From the NCBI GenBank assembly GCA_949294555.1, contig CASFHP010000007.1:1-62176 (forward strand): a stretch of 62,176 nt of DNA. Reading direction: 5' to 3'. Position numbers and translations under genes: made by a program. The stretch comes from an uncultured Eubacteriales bacterium (lineage in GTDB: Bacteria; Bacillota; Clostridia; TANB77; CAG-508). Under the pieces are notes generated by a model. It was not told the DNA's origin, did no database searches, and was given only the letters and a program-made list of their open reading frames with translations. Shown piece by piece: positions 17,636 through 25,715 of this stretch. Each line of letters begins with the position of its first letter. Within the stretch, counting starts at the first letter, position 1.

Positions 17636-17664
17636 AGTATATGCCTAAATGGTTTCAATGTCAA
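17636..17664 (-). promoter_or_regulatory. sigma-A promoter of porCDAB
   Basis: Minus strand: TTGACA (17659-17664), 17 bases, TATACT (17636-17641). Near-consensus and 39 bases upstream of porC, fitting a highly expressed catabolic operon. Confidence 0.8.
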
Positions 17665-17681
17665 TAGATTTGATGAAAAAT

Positions 17682-17832
17682 GAACCGTTGGGGACGTGCC
17701 AGAACGATGATTTTGGGGACGGAGCAAAAAATCATCATTTCTGTAAAGATTTTTATAAAACTTTTTATAGAATAAATGATGATTTTTTGCTCCGTCCCCA
17801 AAATCATCGTTCTGGCACGTCCCCAACGGTTC
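17682..17832. repeat. 59-bp perfect inverted repeat (GGGGACG-word palindrome 1)
   Basis: Left arm 17682-17740 and right arm 17774-17832 are exact reverse complements over 59 bases, with a 33-base AT-rich loop. Arms contain the words TTGGGGACGTGCC and TTGGGGACGGAGCAAAAAA plus two ATGATGATT-like words. It lies between the divergent porC and response-regulator genes. The GC-rich words are foreign to this AT-rich genome, and parts recur in the palindromes at 18701, 32114 and 51393. Confidence 0.95.
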
Positions 17833-17926
17833 AAAGATTTTTTAACAAAATTACTTGTATAATCAAAAGAATTGTGATATAAATATAGTTATAAAAATAA
17901 AGCTAAGGAAGAAAGGCGGAGTTTTT

Positions 17927-18664
17927 GTGGAAGAAGAAATCGATAGAGACCAAAAAACAATTTTAATTGTTGATGATGAACAACCAATAAGAGATATTTT
18001 GGTATATAACTTAAAAAAGGAAGGATACAATACCATTGAAGCAAGTGACGGAATAACAGCATTAAATATAGCTTTAGAGAAATGTCCAGATTTAATTTTG
18101 TTAGATATCATGCTCCCAAAAATGGATGGATTGTCTGTATGTAAAAGAATAAAAAATTCCTATAATGTTCCTATTTTAATGTTAACAGCAAAAGATGGCG
18201 AAATCGATAAAATATTAGGCTTAGAATTAGGAGCAGATGATTATATCACAAAACCATTTAGTGTAAGGGAATTAGTTGCTAGAGTAAAAGCAAATTTAAG
18301 AAAAGTGGAAAATATGTCTATGGCAAGAATGGACAATGACAATACAAATAAAAAGAAAGAAAATAAAATTATCGTCAATGATTTGGAATTGGATTTAGAT
18401 AAATTTGAAGTAAAGATCAGAGGAGAAATTATAGATTTAACAGTCAGAGAATTTGAGGTTATTAAATTTTTAGCGTCACAGCCAGGACAAGTGGTAACAA
18501 GAGAAACTTTATTGGAGAAAGTTTGGGGATATGAATATTACGGAGATATTAGAACTGTAGATGTTACAGTAAGAAGAATTAGAGAAAAGATTGAAAAAGA
18601 TACATCATCTCCAAAAATTTTAATAACCAAAAGAGGGGTAGGATATTATATAGCTTCTAAATAA
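17927..18664 (+). CDS. OmpR-family response regulator, WalR/PhoP-like
   Basis: 245 residues. Receiver domain with acidic pair IVDDEQ, phospho-acceptor Asp in LILLDIMLPKMDG and Lys in LTAKDG, then a winged-helix DNA-binding domain with LTVREFEVIKFLA and YGDIRTVDVTVRRIREKIE. GTG 17927 is chosen because AAGGCGGA lies upstream; the in-frame extension to 17855 has no ribosome site. Its partner may be the kinase at 9412, the only one in the window. A weak promoter (TTGTAT, 17, TATAAA) lies about 50 bases upstream. Confidence 0.9.
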   Translation: MEEEIDRDQKTILIVDDEQPIRDILVYNLKKEGYNTIEASDGITALNIALEKCPDLILLDIMLPKMDGLSVCKRIKNSYNVPILMLTAKDGEIDKILGLELGADDYITKPFSVRELVARVKANLRKVENMSMARMDNDNTNKKKENKIIVNDLELDLDKFEVKIRGEIIDLTVREFEVIKFLASQPGQVVTRETLLEKVWGYEYYGDIRTVDVTVRRIREKIEKDTSSPKILITKRGVGYYIASK

Positions 18665-18672
18665 GAGAATTT

Positions 18673-18708
18673 AAGGAAAACAGGGAATATCCGCGTTTTC
18701 CTTTTTTG
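18673..18708 (+). terminator. terminator after response regulator
   Basis: Stem AAGGAAAAC/GTTTTCCTT with a 13-base loop followed by TTTTT. Its T run is the outer edge of the palindrome starting at 18701. Confidence 0.75.
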
Positions 18709-18865
18709 TCCAATTGGGGACGTTTCCTTTTGAGACATTTTTATGTAAAGTTTGTAACCTTTAAAAATATAAAATATAAAAGTAAAGTTTCCATTATTTT
18801 TATTATTAAATAGAACTTTACATAAAAATGTCTCAAAAGGAAACGTCCCCAATTGGACAAAAAAG
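18701..18865. repeat. 52-bp perfect inverted repeat (palindrome 2)
   Basis: Arms 18701-18752 and 18814-18865 are exact reverse complements over 52 bases around a 61-base AT-rich centre. The arms carry GTCCAATTGGGGACG and TTTCCTTTTGAGACA words. The right arm ends 1-2 bases before the ribosome site (AAAGGAAT) of ispG, so a folded transcript could affect ispG translation or terminate read-through. Confidence 0.95.
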
Positions 18866-18879
18866 AAAGGAATAGAAAT

Positions 18880-19941
18880 ATGGATAGAACAAAAACAAGA
18901 AAAATTATGGTAGGAAATGTACAAATCGGCGGACAAAATAAAGTGGTTATACAATCTATGTGTAATACCAAAACAAAAGATGTAGAAGCAACTGTAAAAC
19001 AAATATTAGCACTAGAAAAAGCAGGGTGTGAAATTATCAGAGTGGCAGCTTTAGATATGGAAGATGCCAAAGCAATAAAAGAAATCAAAAAACAAATTCA
19101 TATTCCTATTGTTGCAGACATACATTTTGATTATAGAATTGCATTAGAAGCCATAGAAGCAGGTGTGGATAAAGTAAGAATTAATCCTGGAAATATTGGA
19201 AGTGAAGATAAAGTAAAGGCTGTGGTAGATAAGTGTAAAGAAAACCATATTCCTATTAGAATAGGGGTTAATGCAGGTTCGCTAGAAAAAGATTTACTTG
19301 AAAAATATGGAAAACCAACAGCAAAAGCAATGGTGGAAAGTGCAAGTAGACATATAGCAATTTTAAAAAAATTAGATTTTAATGATTATCTTGTTTCTTT
19401 AAAGGCATCAAATTTGGATTTATGTATTGAAAGTTATGTAGAGGCGTCAAAAGCATTTGATTGTCCTTTACATTTAGGAATTACAGAAAGTGGAACAGAA
19501 TTTAGTGGGACTGTAAAATCTAGTATTGGATTAGGATATATGTTAAGAAATGGCATAGGAGATACGATTAGAGTTTCTCTTTCAGATGACCCAGTAAAAG
19601 AAATTAAAGTAGCAAAAGAAATTTTAAAAGATTGTAATTTATATCATAAAGTTCCAACATTAGTAGCATGTCCTACTTGTGGAAGAACACAAATTGACTT
19701 AATTCCAATCGCAAAAGAAGTAGAAGAATTTTTAAGTACCATAGAATCAGATATTACAGTAGCTGTAATGGGATGTGCGGTAAATGGACCAGGAGAAGCA
19801 AGAGAAGCAGATATTGGAATTGCAGGTGGCATAAAAGAAGGACTTTTATTTAAAAAGGGAGAAATTATAAAAAAAGTGCCACAAGAAAAAATTGTGGAAG
19901 TATTAAAACAAGAAATATTAGAAATGGTAAAAGAACAATAG
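18880..19941 (+). CDS. ispG: 4-hydroxy-3-methylbut-2-enyl-diphosphate synthase IspG
   Basis: MEP-pathway enzyme, 353 residues, cytoplasmic, converting MEcPP to HMBPP with a [4Fe-4S] cluster. The N-terminal barrel has VVIQSMCNT and [11 protein letters not shown]. Cluster ligands are in CPTCGRTQ and [12 protein letters not shown] near the C terminus. ATG 18880 has AAAGGAAT upstream; the longer frame to 18853 runs back into the palindrome and is rejected. ispH, the next enzyme of the pathway, is 350 bases downstream. Confidence 0.95.
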   Translation: MDRTKTRKIMVGNVQIGGQNKVVIQSMCNTKTKDVEATVKQILALEKAGCEIIRVAALDMEDAKAIKEIKKQIHIPIVADIHFDYRIALEAIEAGVDKVRINPGNIGSEDKVKAVVDKCKENHIPIRIGVNAGSLEKDLLEKYGKPTAKAMVESASRHIAILKKLDFNDYLVSLKASNLDLCIESYVEASKAFDCPLHLGITESGTEFSGTVKSSIGLGYMLRNGIGDTIRVSLSDDPVKEIKVAKEILKDCNLYHKVPTLVACPTCGRTQIDLIPIAKEVEEFLSTIESDITVAVMGCAVNGPGEAREADIGIAGGIKEGLLFKKGEIIKKVPQEKIVEVLKQEILEMVKEQ

Positions 19942-20051
19942 CGAGCGTTAGCAAAAGTAAAGCTTTTGACTTGACAGATGTAAAGACTGATATGCAGTAT
20001 TTCACGAATGAATACAAGAAACTTAACGTTGTTGAATATGAAAGAATCTAA
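19941..20051 (+). pseudogene. possible gene remnant
   Basis: A 36-codon frame with normal-looking composition (ending KKLNVVEYERI, TAA) overlaps the ispG stop and has no start or ribosome site. It may be the tail of a lost gene left next to the repeat cluster, or chance. I do not recognise it. Confidence 0.25.
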
Positions 20052-20073
20052 ATAAGTACAGAAAGAAAGTAGA

Positions 20074-20161
20074 TATTTTTTACATTATAGGAAATTGCAT
20101 TTCCTATAATGTAAAAAATACAAAATTGCACAGAAAAATTGTAAAACAATTTTTCGTGCAA
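20074..20161. repeat. dispersed palindromic repeat, copy B
   Basis: First palindrome: perfect 21-bp arms (20074-20094 and 20100-20120) with loop TTGCA. Second: TTGCACAGAAAAATTGT/ACAATTTTTCGTGCAA (20126-20142, 20146-20161) with one bulged base. Copy A at 13774 shares both parts. The two-hairpin form without coding capacity fits a small non-autonomous mobile or REP-like element. Confidence 0.75.
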
Positions 20162-20250
20162 CAAATCTTATACGCTTCTGGCTAGACCTTAAATTAATAT
20201 AGTAAATGTTAAAAAGTAGAGAAAAGGTCTAGCGAAGCTAGATTTGTTCT
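20160..20250. repeat. nested inverted repeat with TCTAGCGAAGCTAGA
   Basis: Outer arms AACAAATCT (20160-20168) and AGATTTGTT (20240-20248) enclose GCTAGACCTT (20181-20190) and AAGGTCTAGC (20224-20233); TCTAGC-GAA-GCTAGA also folds by itself. The word TCTAGCGAAGCTAGATTTGTT is repeated at 35236-35256. It fills the rest of the 350-base gap between ispG and ispH. Confidence 0.6.
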
Positions 20251-20289
20251 ATAATAAAAAAATAGATTTGAAATGGAGAAAAGAAGAAT

Positions 20290-21159
20290 ATGGAAGTAAT
20301 CATTGGAAAAACAGCTGGATTTTGCTATGGTGTAAAAAGAGCTGTAGAAGGAGCAAAAGAGGAACTAAAAAAAGAACAAAATATTTTTGGATTAGGAGAG
20401 ATTGTACATAATCAGGATGTTATAAAAGATTTAGAAGAAAAAGGAATGCATTTTATAGATGATATACAGGAAGCAAAAGGAAAAGTCTTAATTCGTGCAC
20501 ACGGTGTTCCAAAAGAAGTTTATGAAAATGCAAAAAAACAACAAGTAGAATTGATAGATTATACATGTCCAAAAGTATTAAACATTCATGAAATTGCACA
20601 AAAATATGCAAATGATGGATATTTTATATTTCTTTTAGGAAATAAAAATCATCCAGAAAATATAGGAACATTAAGTTTCTGTGGAGAAAATAAATATGTG
20701 ATAGATAAAGAAGAAAGCACAATAAAAGCATTAGATATGTTAGAAAAATCAAATGTAAAAAAATTGCTTGTTATATCACAAACAACATTTAGTTTAGAAA
20801 AATTCTATATTATAGAAGAAATTATAAAAAATGAAATACCAAGAGATATAGAATTGGTTATCAAAAATACCATTTGTCAAGCAACAGAAATAAGGCAAAA
20901 AGAAACAGAAGAAATGGCTAAAAAAGTGGATGGAATGCTTATTATTGGTGGAAAAAATAGTTCAAATACCCAAAAACTATATGATATTGCAAAAAAACAT
21001 TGTCCAGTAGCCATCTGGATAGAAAATGCAGAAGAATTGCCAATAGAAAAGATAGAAAGGCTTAGTAAAATAGGAATTATGGCAGGGGCATCTACACCGA
21101 AAGAAAGTATAGACGAGTTGGAAGAAAAAATAAGAAGAGAATGCATTGAAAGAAATTAA
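20290..21159 (+). CDS. ispH: 4-hydroxy-3-methylbut-2-enyl diphosphate reductase IspH
   Basis: Last MEP-pathway enzyme (289 aa), [4Fe-4S] protein making IPP and DMAPP. Cysteine ligands are in GFCYGVKRA (Cys12), YTCPKV and TICQATE. Substrate-binding residues are seen in IVHN, RAHGVP, KNHPEN and GGKNSSNTQKL. Several Firmicutes fuse IspH to ribosomal protein S1; this one is the short unfused form. Start ATG 20290 with AGAAAAGAAG upstream. Confidence 0.95.
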   Translation: MEVIIGKTAGFCYGVKRAVEGAKEELKKEQNIFGLGEIVHNQDVIKDLEEKGMHFIDDIQEAKGKVLIRAHGVPKEVYENAKKQQVELIDYTCPKVLNIHEIAQKYANDGYFIFLLGNKNHPENIGTLSFCGENKYVIDKEESTIKALDMLEKSNVKKLLVISQTTFSLEKFYIIEEIIKNEIPRDIELVIKNTICQATEIRQKETEEMAKKVDGMLIIGGKNSSNTQKLYDIAKKHCPVAIWIENAEELPIEKIERLSKIGIMAGASTPKESIDELEEKIRRECIERN

Positions 21160-21252
21160 TAAATCAATAGGCAAAGATATTTCCTTCCTACAATAATTTA
21201 ACAAATACATATGGATTTTGTCGAATTTTGCGATGAAAAGTCAGAAAATATT

Positions 21253-21280
21253 AAAAGAACTTGTTGACAAGTTCTTTTTT
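21253..21280 (+). terminator. terminator after ispH
   Basis: Stem AAAAGAACTTGT/ACAAGTTCTTTT with a 2-base loop and T run. Confidence 0.85.
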
Positions 21281-21487
21281 TGAAAGTATACTTTAGGAAA
21301 TTATATAATTTTATTCAATAGAAATTTCTATCTATTATGGCTTAAGTATCAAATTTATTCAAGTCATAAAAATCCATCATTTAAAATTCAATATTTTCTA
21401 TATCATAAAAATTCCAAAATAAAAGTTAAGAATAATTCATATTTATTAGAATAGAAAGCGTAATTTTTATATATAGAAAAAACAAAA
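21281..21487. other. AT-rich intergenic stretch
   Basis: About 200 bases between the ispH terminator and the Rpn-family ribosome site. No open frame, tRNA or clear promoter is visible. A TTTGTCGAA sequence resembling a Spo0A box lies just before the terminator at about 21217. Confidence 0.4.
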
Positions 21488-21523
21488 AAAGGAGGTTAAT
21501 GTAAGTAGCGCTAAAAATCATTT

Positions 21524-22153
21524 ATGAACAGAAAATTTGTAGCAAAAAGCAATTTTGTATTGCGAAGAGTATTAAACACACAAAAGAATGTAGATATTTT
21601 AAAAGAATTGATTGAAGTAATATTTCAAATAAAAGTTAAAGAAGCAAAAATAAATCCCTATTTGAAAGAAATAGAAGATAGTTTACCAGCAGAAGAAAAT
21701 TTCGGAATTGCAGATTTAAGAATTAAGACAGAAGAAAATGAAGAACGAAATATAGGAATACAAATTATTGATGGAGAACATGTTTTAACAAAAATGCTTT
21801 TATATTATGCACAAATTCATGGAAATCAACTGGAATATGACGAGAAAAGAGAAATTGTTAAAACAATGACAATCAATATATTAGATTTTATATTTACAAA
21901 AGAAATGAATTATCATAGTAGAATGATTTTAAGAGAAGAAAAGATGACAAATGTTATGAGTGACTGCCTAGAAATTCATATTTTGGAATTGCCAAAATTT
22001 AAAAGGAGACTAAATAAAGAAATGACTTTGAAAGATGCCTGGATGAGTTATTTGAAAGGAGAAAATATAGAAGAAGCTATTAAAAAAAGTGAAAAAATAA
22101 AAAAGCTAGATGACTTACTAAAAAAATATTGGAGGGAGGAGATAATGGAATAG
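21524..22153 (+). CDS. Rpn/PD-(D/E)XK transposase-family protein
   Basis: 209 residues resembling the Rpn (recombination-promoting nuclease/putative transposase) family. The N-terminal VLRRVLN is followed by GIADLRIKTEENEERNIGIQ, the position of the D...ExQ catalytic motif. Here the residue before I-Q is Gly, not Glu, so nuclease activity is doubtful. The C terminus is a charged helix. The perfect ribosome site AAAGGAGG (21488-21495) is followed by ATGTAA (a start with an immediate stop), and the frame's own ATG is 25 bases further on, so translation may be by re-initiation. Single gene between terminators. Confidence 0.65.
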   Translation: MNRKFVAKSNFVLRRVLNTQKNVDILKELIEVIFQIKVKEAKINPYLKEIEDSLPAEENFGIADLRIKTEENEERNIGIQIIDGEHVLTKMLLYYAQIHGNQLEYDEKREIVKTMTINILDFIFTKEMNYHSRMILREEKMTNVMSDCLEIHILELPKFKRRLNKEMTLKDAWMSYLKGENIEEAIKKSEKIKKLDDLLKKYWREEIME

Positions 22154-22191
22154 AAAGTCAAATTTTTGAAAGCTAAGGTTAAAAATGACTC

Positions 22192-22258
22192 TAAAAGCCA
22201 AAGTTATACTATTTATATTTTATTCATTAAATATAAAATAGTATAATCTTGGCTTTTA
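22192..22258. terminator. bidirectional terminator hairpin
   Basis: Long stem TAAAAGCCAA..TTATACTATTT pairing with AAATAGTATAA..TTGGCTTTTA, between the convergent Rpn-family and PBP genes. Confidence 0.75.
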
Positions 22259-22278
22259 AAGTGTATAAAACTTAGTCG

Positions 22279-24639
22279 CTAATGTGCGTCTGTTAAAGTT
22301 GGTTTTAAAGTAACTGTTATAATTGTTCCTTCTTGTACCAATTCATTTGCTGCATAATCTTGTGTTGTTACAATTCCAGAACCAGAAACACTAATATTTA
22401 GGTTTTTAGACCTTAAGGCACTGGTTGCTTGAGAAAGATTCATACCAGATAAATCAGGTACACTAACAGAAGTTCCCACAGTATCGCCTTCTCCGTATAA
22501 CATAATGATAGAACCACTAGACAATTGTGCACCAGGCTTTGGATTTTGGTCTGCAACCAATGTTGAATTTTCATCTCCAGAAGAAACGACTTTACATTCA
22601 AATCCTGCGTCAGTAAGTGTCTTTTTAGCTTCTGTAATTGTTTTATTTCTAATATCAGGTACAGTAATTAAGTTTTCAGAACTATTTTCTGTTTCTGTTG
22701 TATCAGAAGGTACATTCAAATATGGTAATATTTCAGATAACATTTGTGAAACAACTGGTGCTGCAACAGAACCACCTTGATATCCATATTCTTCATTTTG
22801 AGGGTCATATAATGTAAGTAAGATAACAACTTGTGTATCTTCTACAGGAGAAATGGCTACAAATGAAGAAACATATCCATCTTCTGCATTGGCTTCTGTA
22901 GGTTCAGAAGTACCAGATTTACCACCAATAGAATATCCAGAAACTTGCACGTTTTTACCAGTTCCTTCCAAAACAACAGATTCCATCATAGATTTAACTT
23001 GTTCAGCAGTTGATTGAGATATTACTTGTCTTACTTCTGTAGGTTGTGTCTCTGTAACAGCTCCTGTATCTGTGTTTGTAATAGATTTTATAATATTTGG
23101 TTTCATCAAAACACCATCATTTGCTACACATGAAATAGCGGTTATCATTTGAAGAGGTGTTACTTGAAATCTTTGACCAAATGCGTATGTTGCAAGTTCA
23201 ACAGGTCCGATTTCATCTAAATCATGGAAAATACTAGATTGTTCTCCATATAATCCAGAATTTGTAGATTCAAACAAACCAAATGCTTGATAATATTTGT
23301 ATAAGGTAGAAGCACCGATTCTTTGTGCTAATTGTATAAAGGCAGGGTTACAAGAATTACAAAGTGCTTGTCTCAAAGTTTGAGAACCATGTGGATTGTA
23401 ATATCTCCAACAAGCGATTTGTCTGTCTTCAACTTGTTCATAACCAGAACAGTAAAAATCTCCAGCTTTATTAGTTGTGGTAACCCCTTCTTCTAAGGCA
23501 ACACTAGCAGTAATAATTTTAAAAGTAGAACCAGGTTCATAACTATCTGAAACAGATTTATTAGCCCACATTCTATATAAAGCTTCGCTTTTTTCTTCAG
23601 AACTTAAAGAATCATAGGTTTGTGCTAGAGTTGAATTTGGTGTATAAGGAGAGTTTAAGTCATAATCTGGATAACAAGCCATACCTAAGATATCGCCAGT
23701 TTGAGGATCCATTACAATAACATTACCACCATCTTTACAATCATATTTTTCTACAGCTTGTTCTAAATATTTTTCTATGGTAGATTGAATGTTTAAATCG
23801 ATTGTAAGAGTAATATCACTACCATTCTCAGCAGAAATGTAGGTTTCTTCCGCATTTGGGATTTCTTGCTGACTACTATCTTGGGCACTAACAATTTTTC
23901 CAGGGGTACCAGTTAAAACAGAATCCCATTTAGACTCAATACCACTCAATCCTTGGTTATCATCTCCACAAAAACCAATTACATTAGAAGCAAGTTCTCC
24001 ATAAGGATAGTATCGTTTCGTATCTTCATCAATGTTAATGCCGACAGAAATATCATTTTCATCCATCCAAGCTTCTAATTCATCAACTTTATCTTGTTCG
24101 ACTTTTTTAATAATTGTTTCAACTTGAGAGGTGCTATTTACTTTTTCTAAAGTTTCGTTATAATCTAATTCAAATATGTCAGAAAGTCCTTTAGCAACGG
24201 TTTCTTTCAAAGCTTTAGTTTCCTCATCTGTATCACCAACAATTCTATTAGGATTAATAGTTATTGTATCTACTTGTGCACTAATTGCTAAAGCTTTTCC
24301 GGTAGAATCATAGATATTTCCTCTTTTAGGACTAAGAATTTGGTTAATAGCCTGTTGTTGATAAGCCATTTCTGTTAAATAGGCACCATCCACAAACTGC
24401 AAAAATCCAATTCTACCTAATAGCAAAACAAAAATAATAATGATAACAATGAAAATATTTCGTAATTTAGGTGTGTAAATAAGATTTTTACCATCAAATT
24501 TACGATTTAGACTAATTACGTTAGAAGTTTCGTCCTTTTTTGTTTTTGCCAGTTTTGCATTTGATTTGTTTATATTTTTCTTTTTATTATCTTGTTTATT
24601 TGAAGTTTTCTTTTTCATATTTTTTTTATTTGTATCCAT
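22279..24639 (-). CDS. SpoVD-like class B penicillin-binding protein with two PASTA domains
   Basis: 786-residue PBP. It has a basic N-terminal tail, a membrane anchor (about residues 45-68), a dimerisation domain, and a transpeptidase with active-site Ser in EPGSTFKI (SxxK), the SCN triad (NSCNPAF) and GGKSGTSEP (KSG). The end of the transpeptidase domain is followed by PASTA domains beginning ITVPDIRNKT and VSVPDLSGMN. It cross-links septal or spore peptidoglycan with a SEDS partner. ATG at 24639 is chosen for its AAGAGGCG site. It is monocistronic, away from the dcw cluster. Because the dcw-linked spoVD copy (3885) is interrupted, this protein may carry the essential function. Confidence 0.9.
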   Translation of the reverse strand: MDTNKKNMKKKTSNKQDNKKKNINKSNAKLAKTKKDETSNVISLNRKFDGKNLIYTPKLRNIFIVIIIIFVLLLGRIGFLQFVDGAYLTEMAYQQQAINQILSPKRGNIYDSTGKALAISAQVDTITINPNRIVGDTDEETKALKETVAKGLSDIFELDYNETLEKVNSTSQVETIIKKVEQDKVDELEAWMDENDISVGINIDEDTKRYYPYGELASNVIGFCGDDNQGLSGIESKWDSVLTGTPGKIVSAQDSSQQEIPNAEETYISAENGSDITLTIDLNIQSTIEKYLEQAVEKYDCKDGGNVIVMDPQTGDILGMACYPDYDLNSPYTPNSTLAQTYDSLSSEEKSEALYRMWANKSVSDSYEPGSTFKIITASVALEEGVTTTNKAGDFYCSGYEQVEDRQIACWRYYNPHGSQTLRQALCNSCNPAFIQLAQRIGASTLYKYYQAFGLFESTNSGLYGEQSSIFHDLDEIGPVELATYAFGQRFQVTPLQMITAISCVANDGVLMKPNIIKSITNTDTGAVTETQPTEVRQVISQSTAEQVKSMMESVVLEGTGKNVQVSGYSIGGKSGTSEPTEANAEDGYVSSFVAISPVEDTQVVILLTLYDPQNEEYGYQGGSVAAPVVSQMLSEILPYLNVPSDTTETENSSENLITVPDIRNKTITEAKKTLTDAGFECKVVSSGDENSTLVADQNPKPGAQLSSGSIIMLYGEGDTVGTSVSVPDLSGMNLSQATSALRSKNLNISVSGSGIVTTQDYAANELVQEGTIITVTLKPTLTDAH

Positions 24640-24770
24640 AGCTTCGCCTCTTTTGTTAAAAATTTGCAATTATATTGTATATGAAAAATTGTTAAAAAGC
24701 AATAAATACACAGAAAATTTACAATTCTTGTGATAAGATATTTTTTGAATTACGAATTTTAAGTAAAAGA

Positions 24771-24799
24771 TTGAAAAATAAAGCTTTATACAATATAAT
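24771..24799 (+). promoter_or_regulatory. sigma-A promoter of rsmA operon
   Basis: TTGAAA, 17 bases, TATAAT, 35 bases before the rsmA ATG. Confidence 0.75.
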
Positions 24800-24833
24800 A
24801 AGAAAGTAAATAAAAAATAAAGGAATGTGAAAA

Positions 24834-25715
24834 ATGAGTAATATTTTAGAAGATACCCAATTTATCATGAAAAAATATAAAATTAGAGCAAATAAATCAT
24901 TAGGCCAAAATTTTTTAATTAATCAAAATGTAGTAGATAAAATTGTAGAAAGTAGCAATATATCAAAAGAAGATTTGGTAATTGAAATAGGACCAGGACT
25001 AGGAACACTAACAAAAGAATTGCTAGAAAAAGCGGGAAAAGTCATTTGTATTGAATTAGATAAAAAAATGGTAAAAATATTATTAGATAGATTTTCTTTA
25101 TATGATAATTTTGAAATTATTCATGAAGACGTATTAAAAGTAAGATTAAACAAGATTATAAAAGAAGAAAAAGAAAAAAATGGATTTAAAATTGCGAAGA
25201 TTGTTGCTAATTTGCCATATTATATAACTACACCAATTATCATGAAATTGTTAGAAGATAGATTAGATTTAGAAAGTATTACAGTAATGGTGCAAAAAGA
25301 AGTAGCAGATAGATTAATTGCCATTCCTGGAGAAAAAGAAACAGGAGCAATTACATATTCAGTATATTATTATGCAACATCTGAGGGGATTTTAGAAGTA
25401 CCAAATGATTCTTTTATTCCAGAGCCAGAAGTCAATTCAAAAGTTATCAAACTAACAATCAGGAAAGAACCACCAGTAGAAGTAAAAAGTAGAGGGGTTA
25501 TGTTTAAAATTATCAAAAGTGCTTTTATGCAAAGAAGAAAAACATTGCTAAATGCGCTAACCAATACAAAAGTATTTATGAGTAAAGAGGAAGGATTAAG
25601 CATTTTAAAAGACTTAAATTTAGATGAGAATGTAAGAGCAGAAAATTTATCATTAGACGATTTTGCAGAGATAACTAATAAGATATTAGTAGATGAGGAG
25701 AAGAAAGATGTATAA
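24834..25715 (+). CDS. rsmA: 16S rRNA dimethyladenosine transferase RsmA (KsgA)
   Basis: 293-residue SAM-dependent enzyme that dimethylates two adjacent adenosines in helix 45 of 16S rRNA. SLGQNFLINQ at the N terminus and EIGPGLGTLT (SAM loop) are diagnostic. NLPYYITTPI is the catalytic NLPY motif, and AFMQRRKTLLNAL is in the C-terminal domain. First gene of a three-gene operon with tight overlaps. Confidence 0.95.
   Translation: MSNILEDTQFIMKKYKIRANKSLGQNFLINQNVVDKIVESSNISKEDLVIEIGPGLGTLTKELLEKAGKVICIELDKKMVKILLDRFSLYDNFEIIHEDVLKVRLNKIIKEEKEKNGFKIAKIVANLPYYITTPIIMKLLEDRLDLESITVMVQKEVADRLIAIPGEKETGAITYSVYYYATSEGILEVPNDSFIPEPEVNSKVIKLTIRKEPPVEVKSRGVMFKIIKSAFMQRRKTLLNALTNTKVFMSKEEGLSILKDLNLDENVRAENLSLDDFAEITNKILVDEEKKDV

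Noticed and set aside
17649..17882. Frames on both strands across palindrome 1 (17626-17882)
   Set aside because: Both strands translate to nearly the same peptide because the DNA is a palindrome; not coding.
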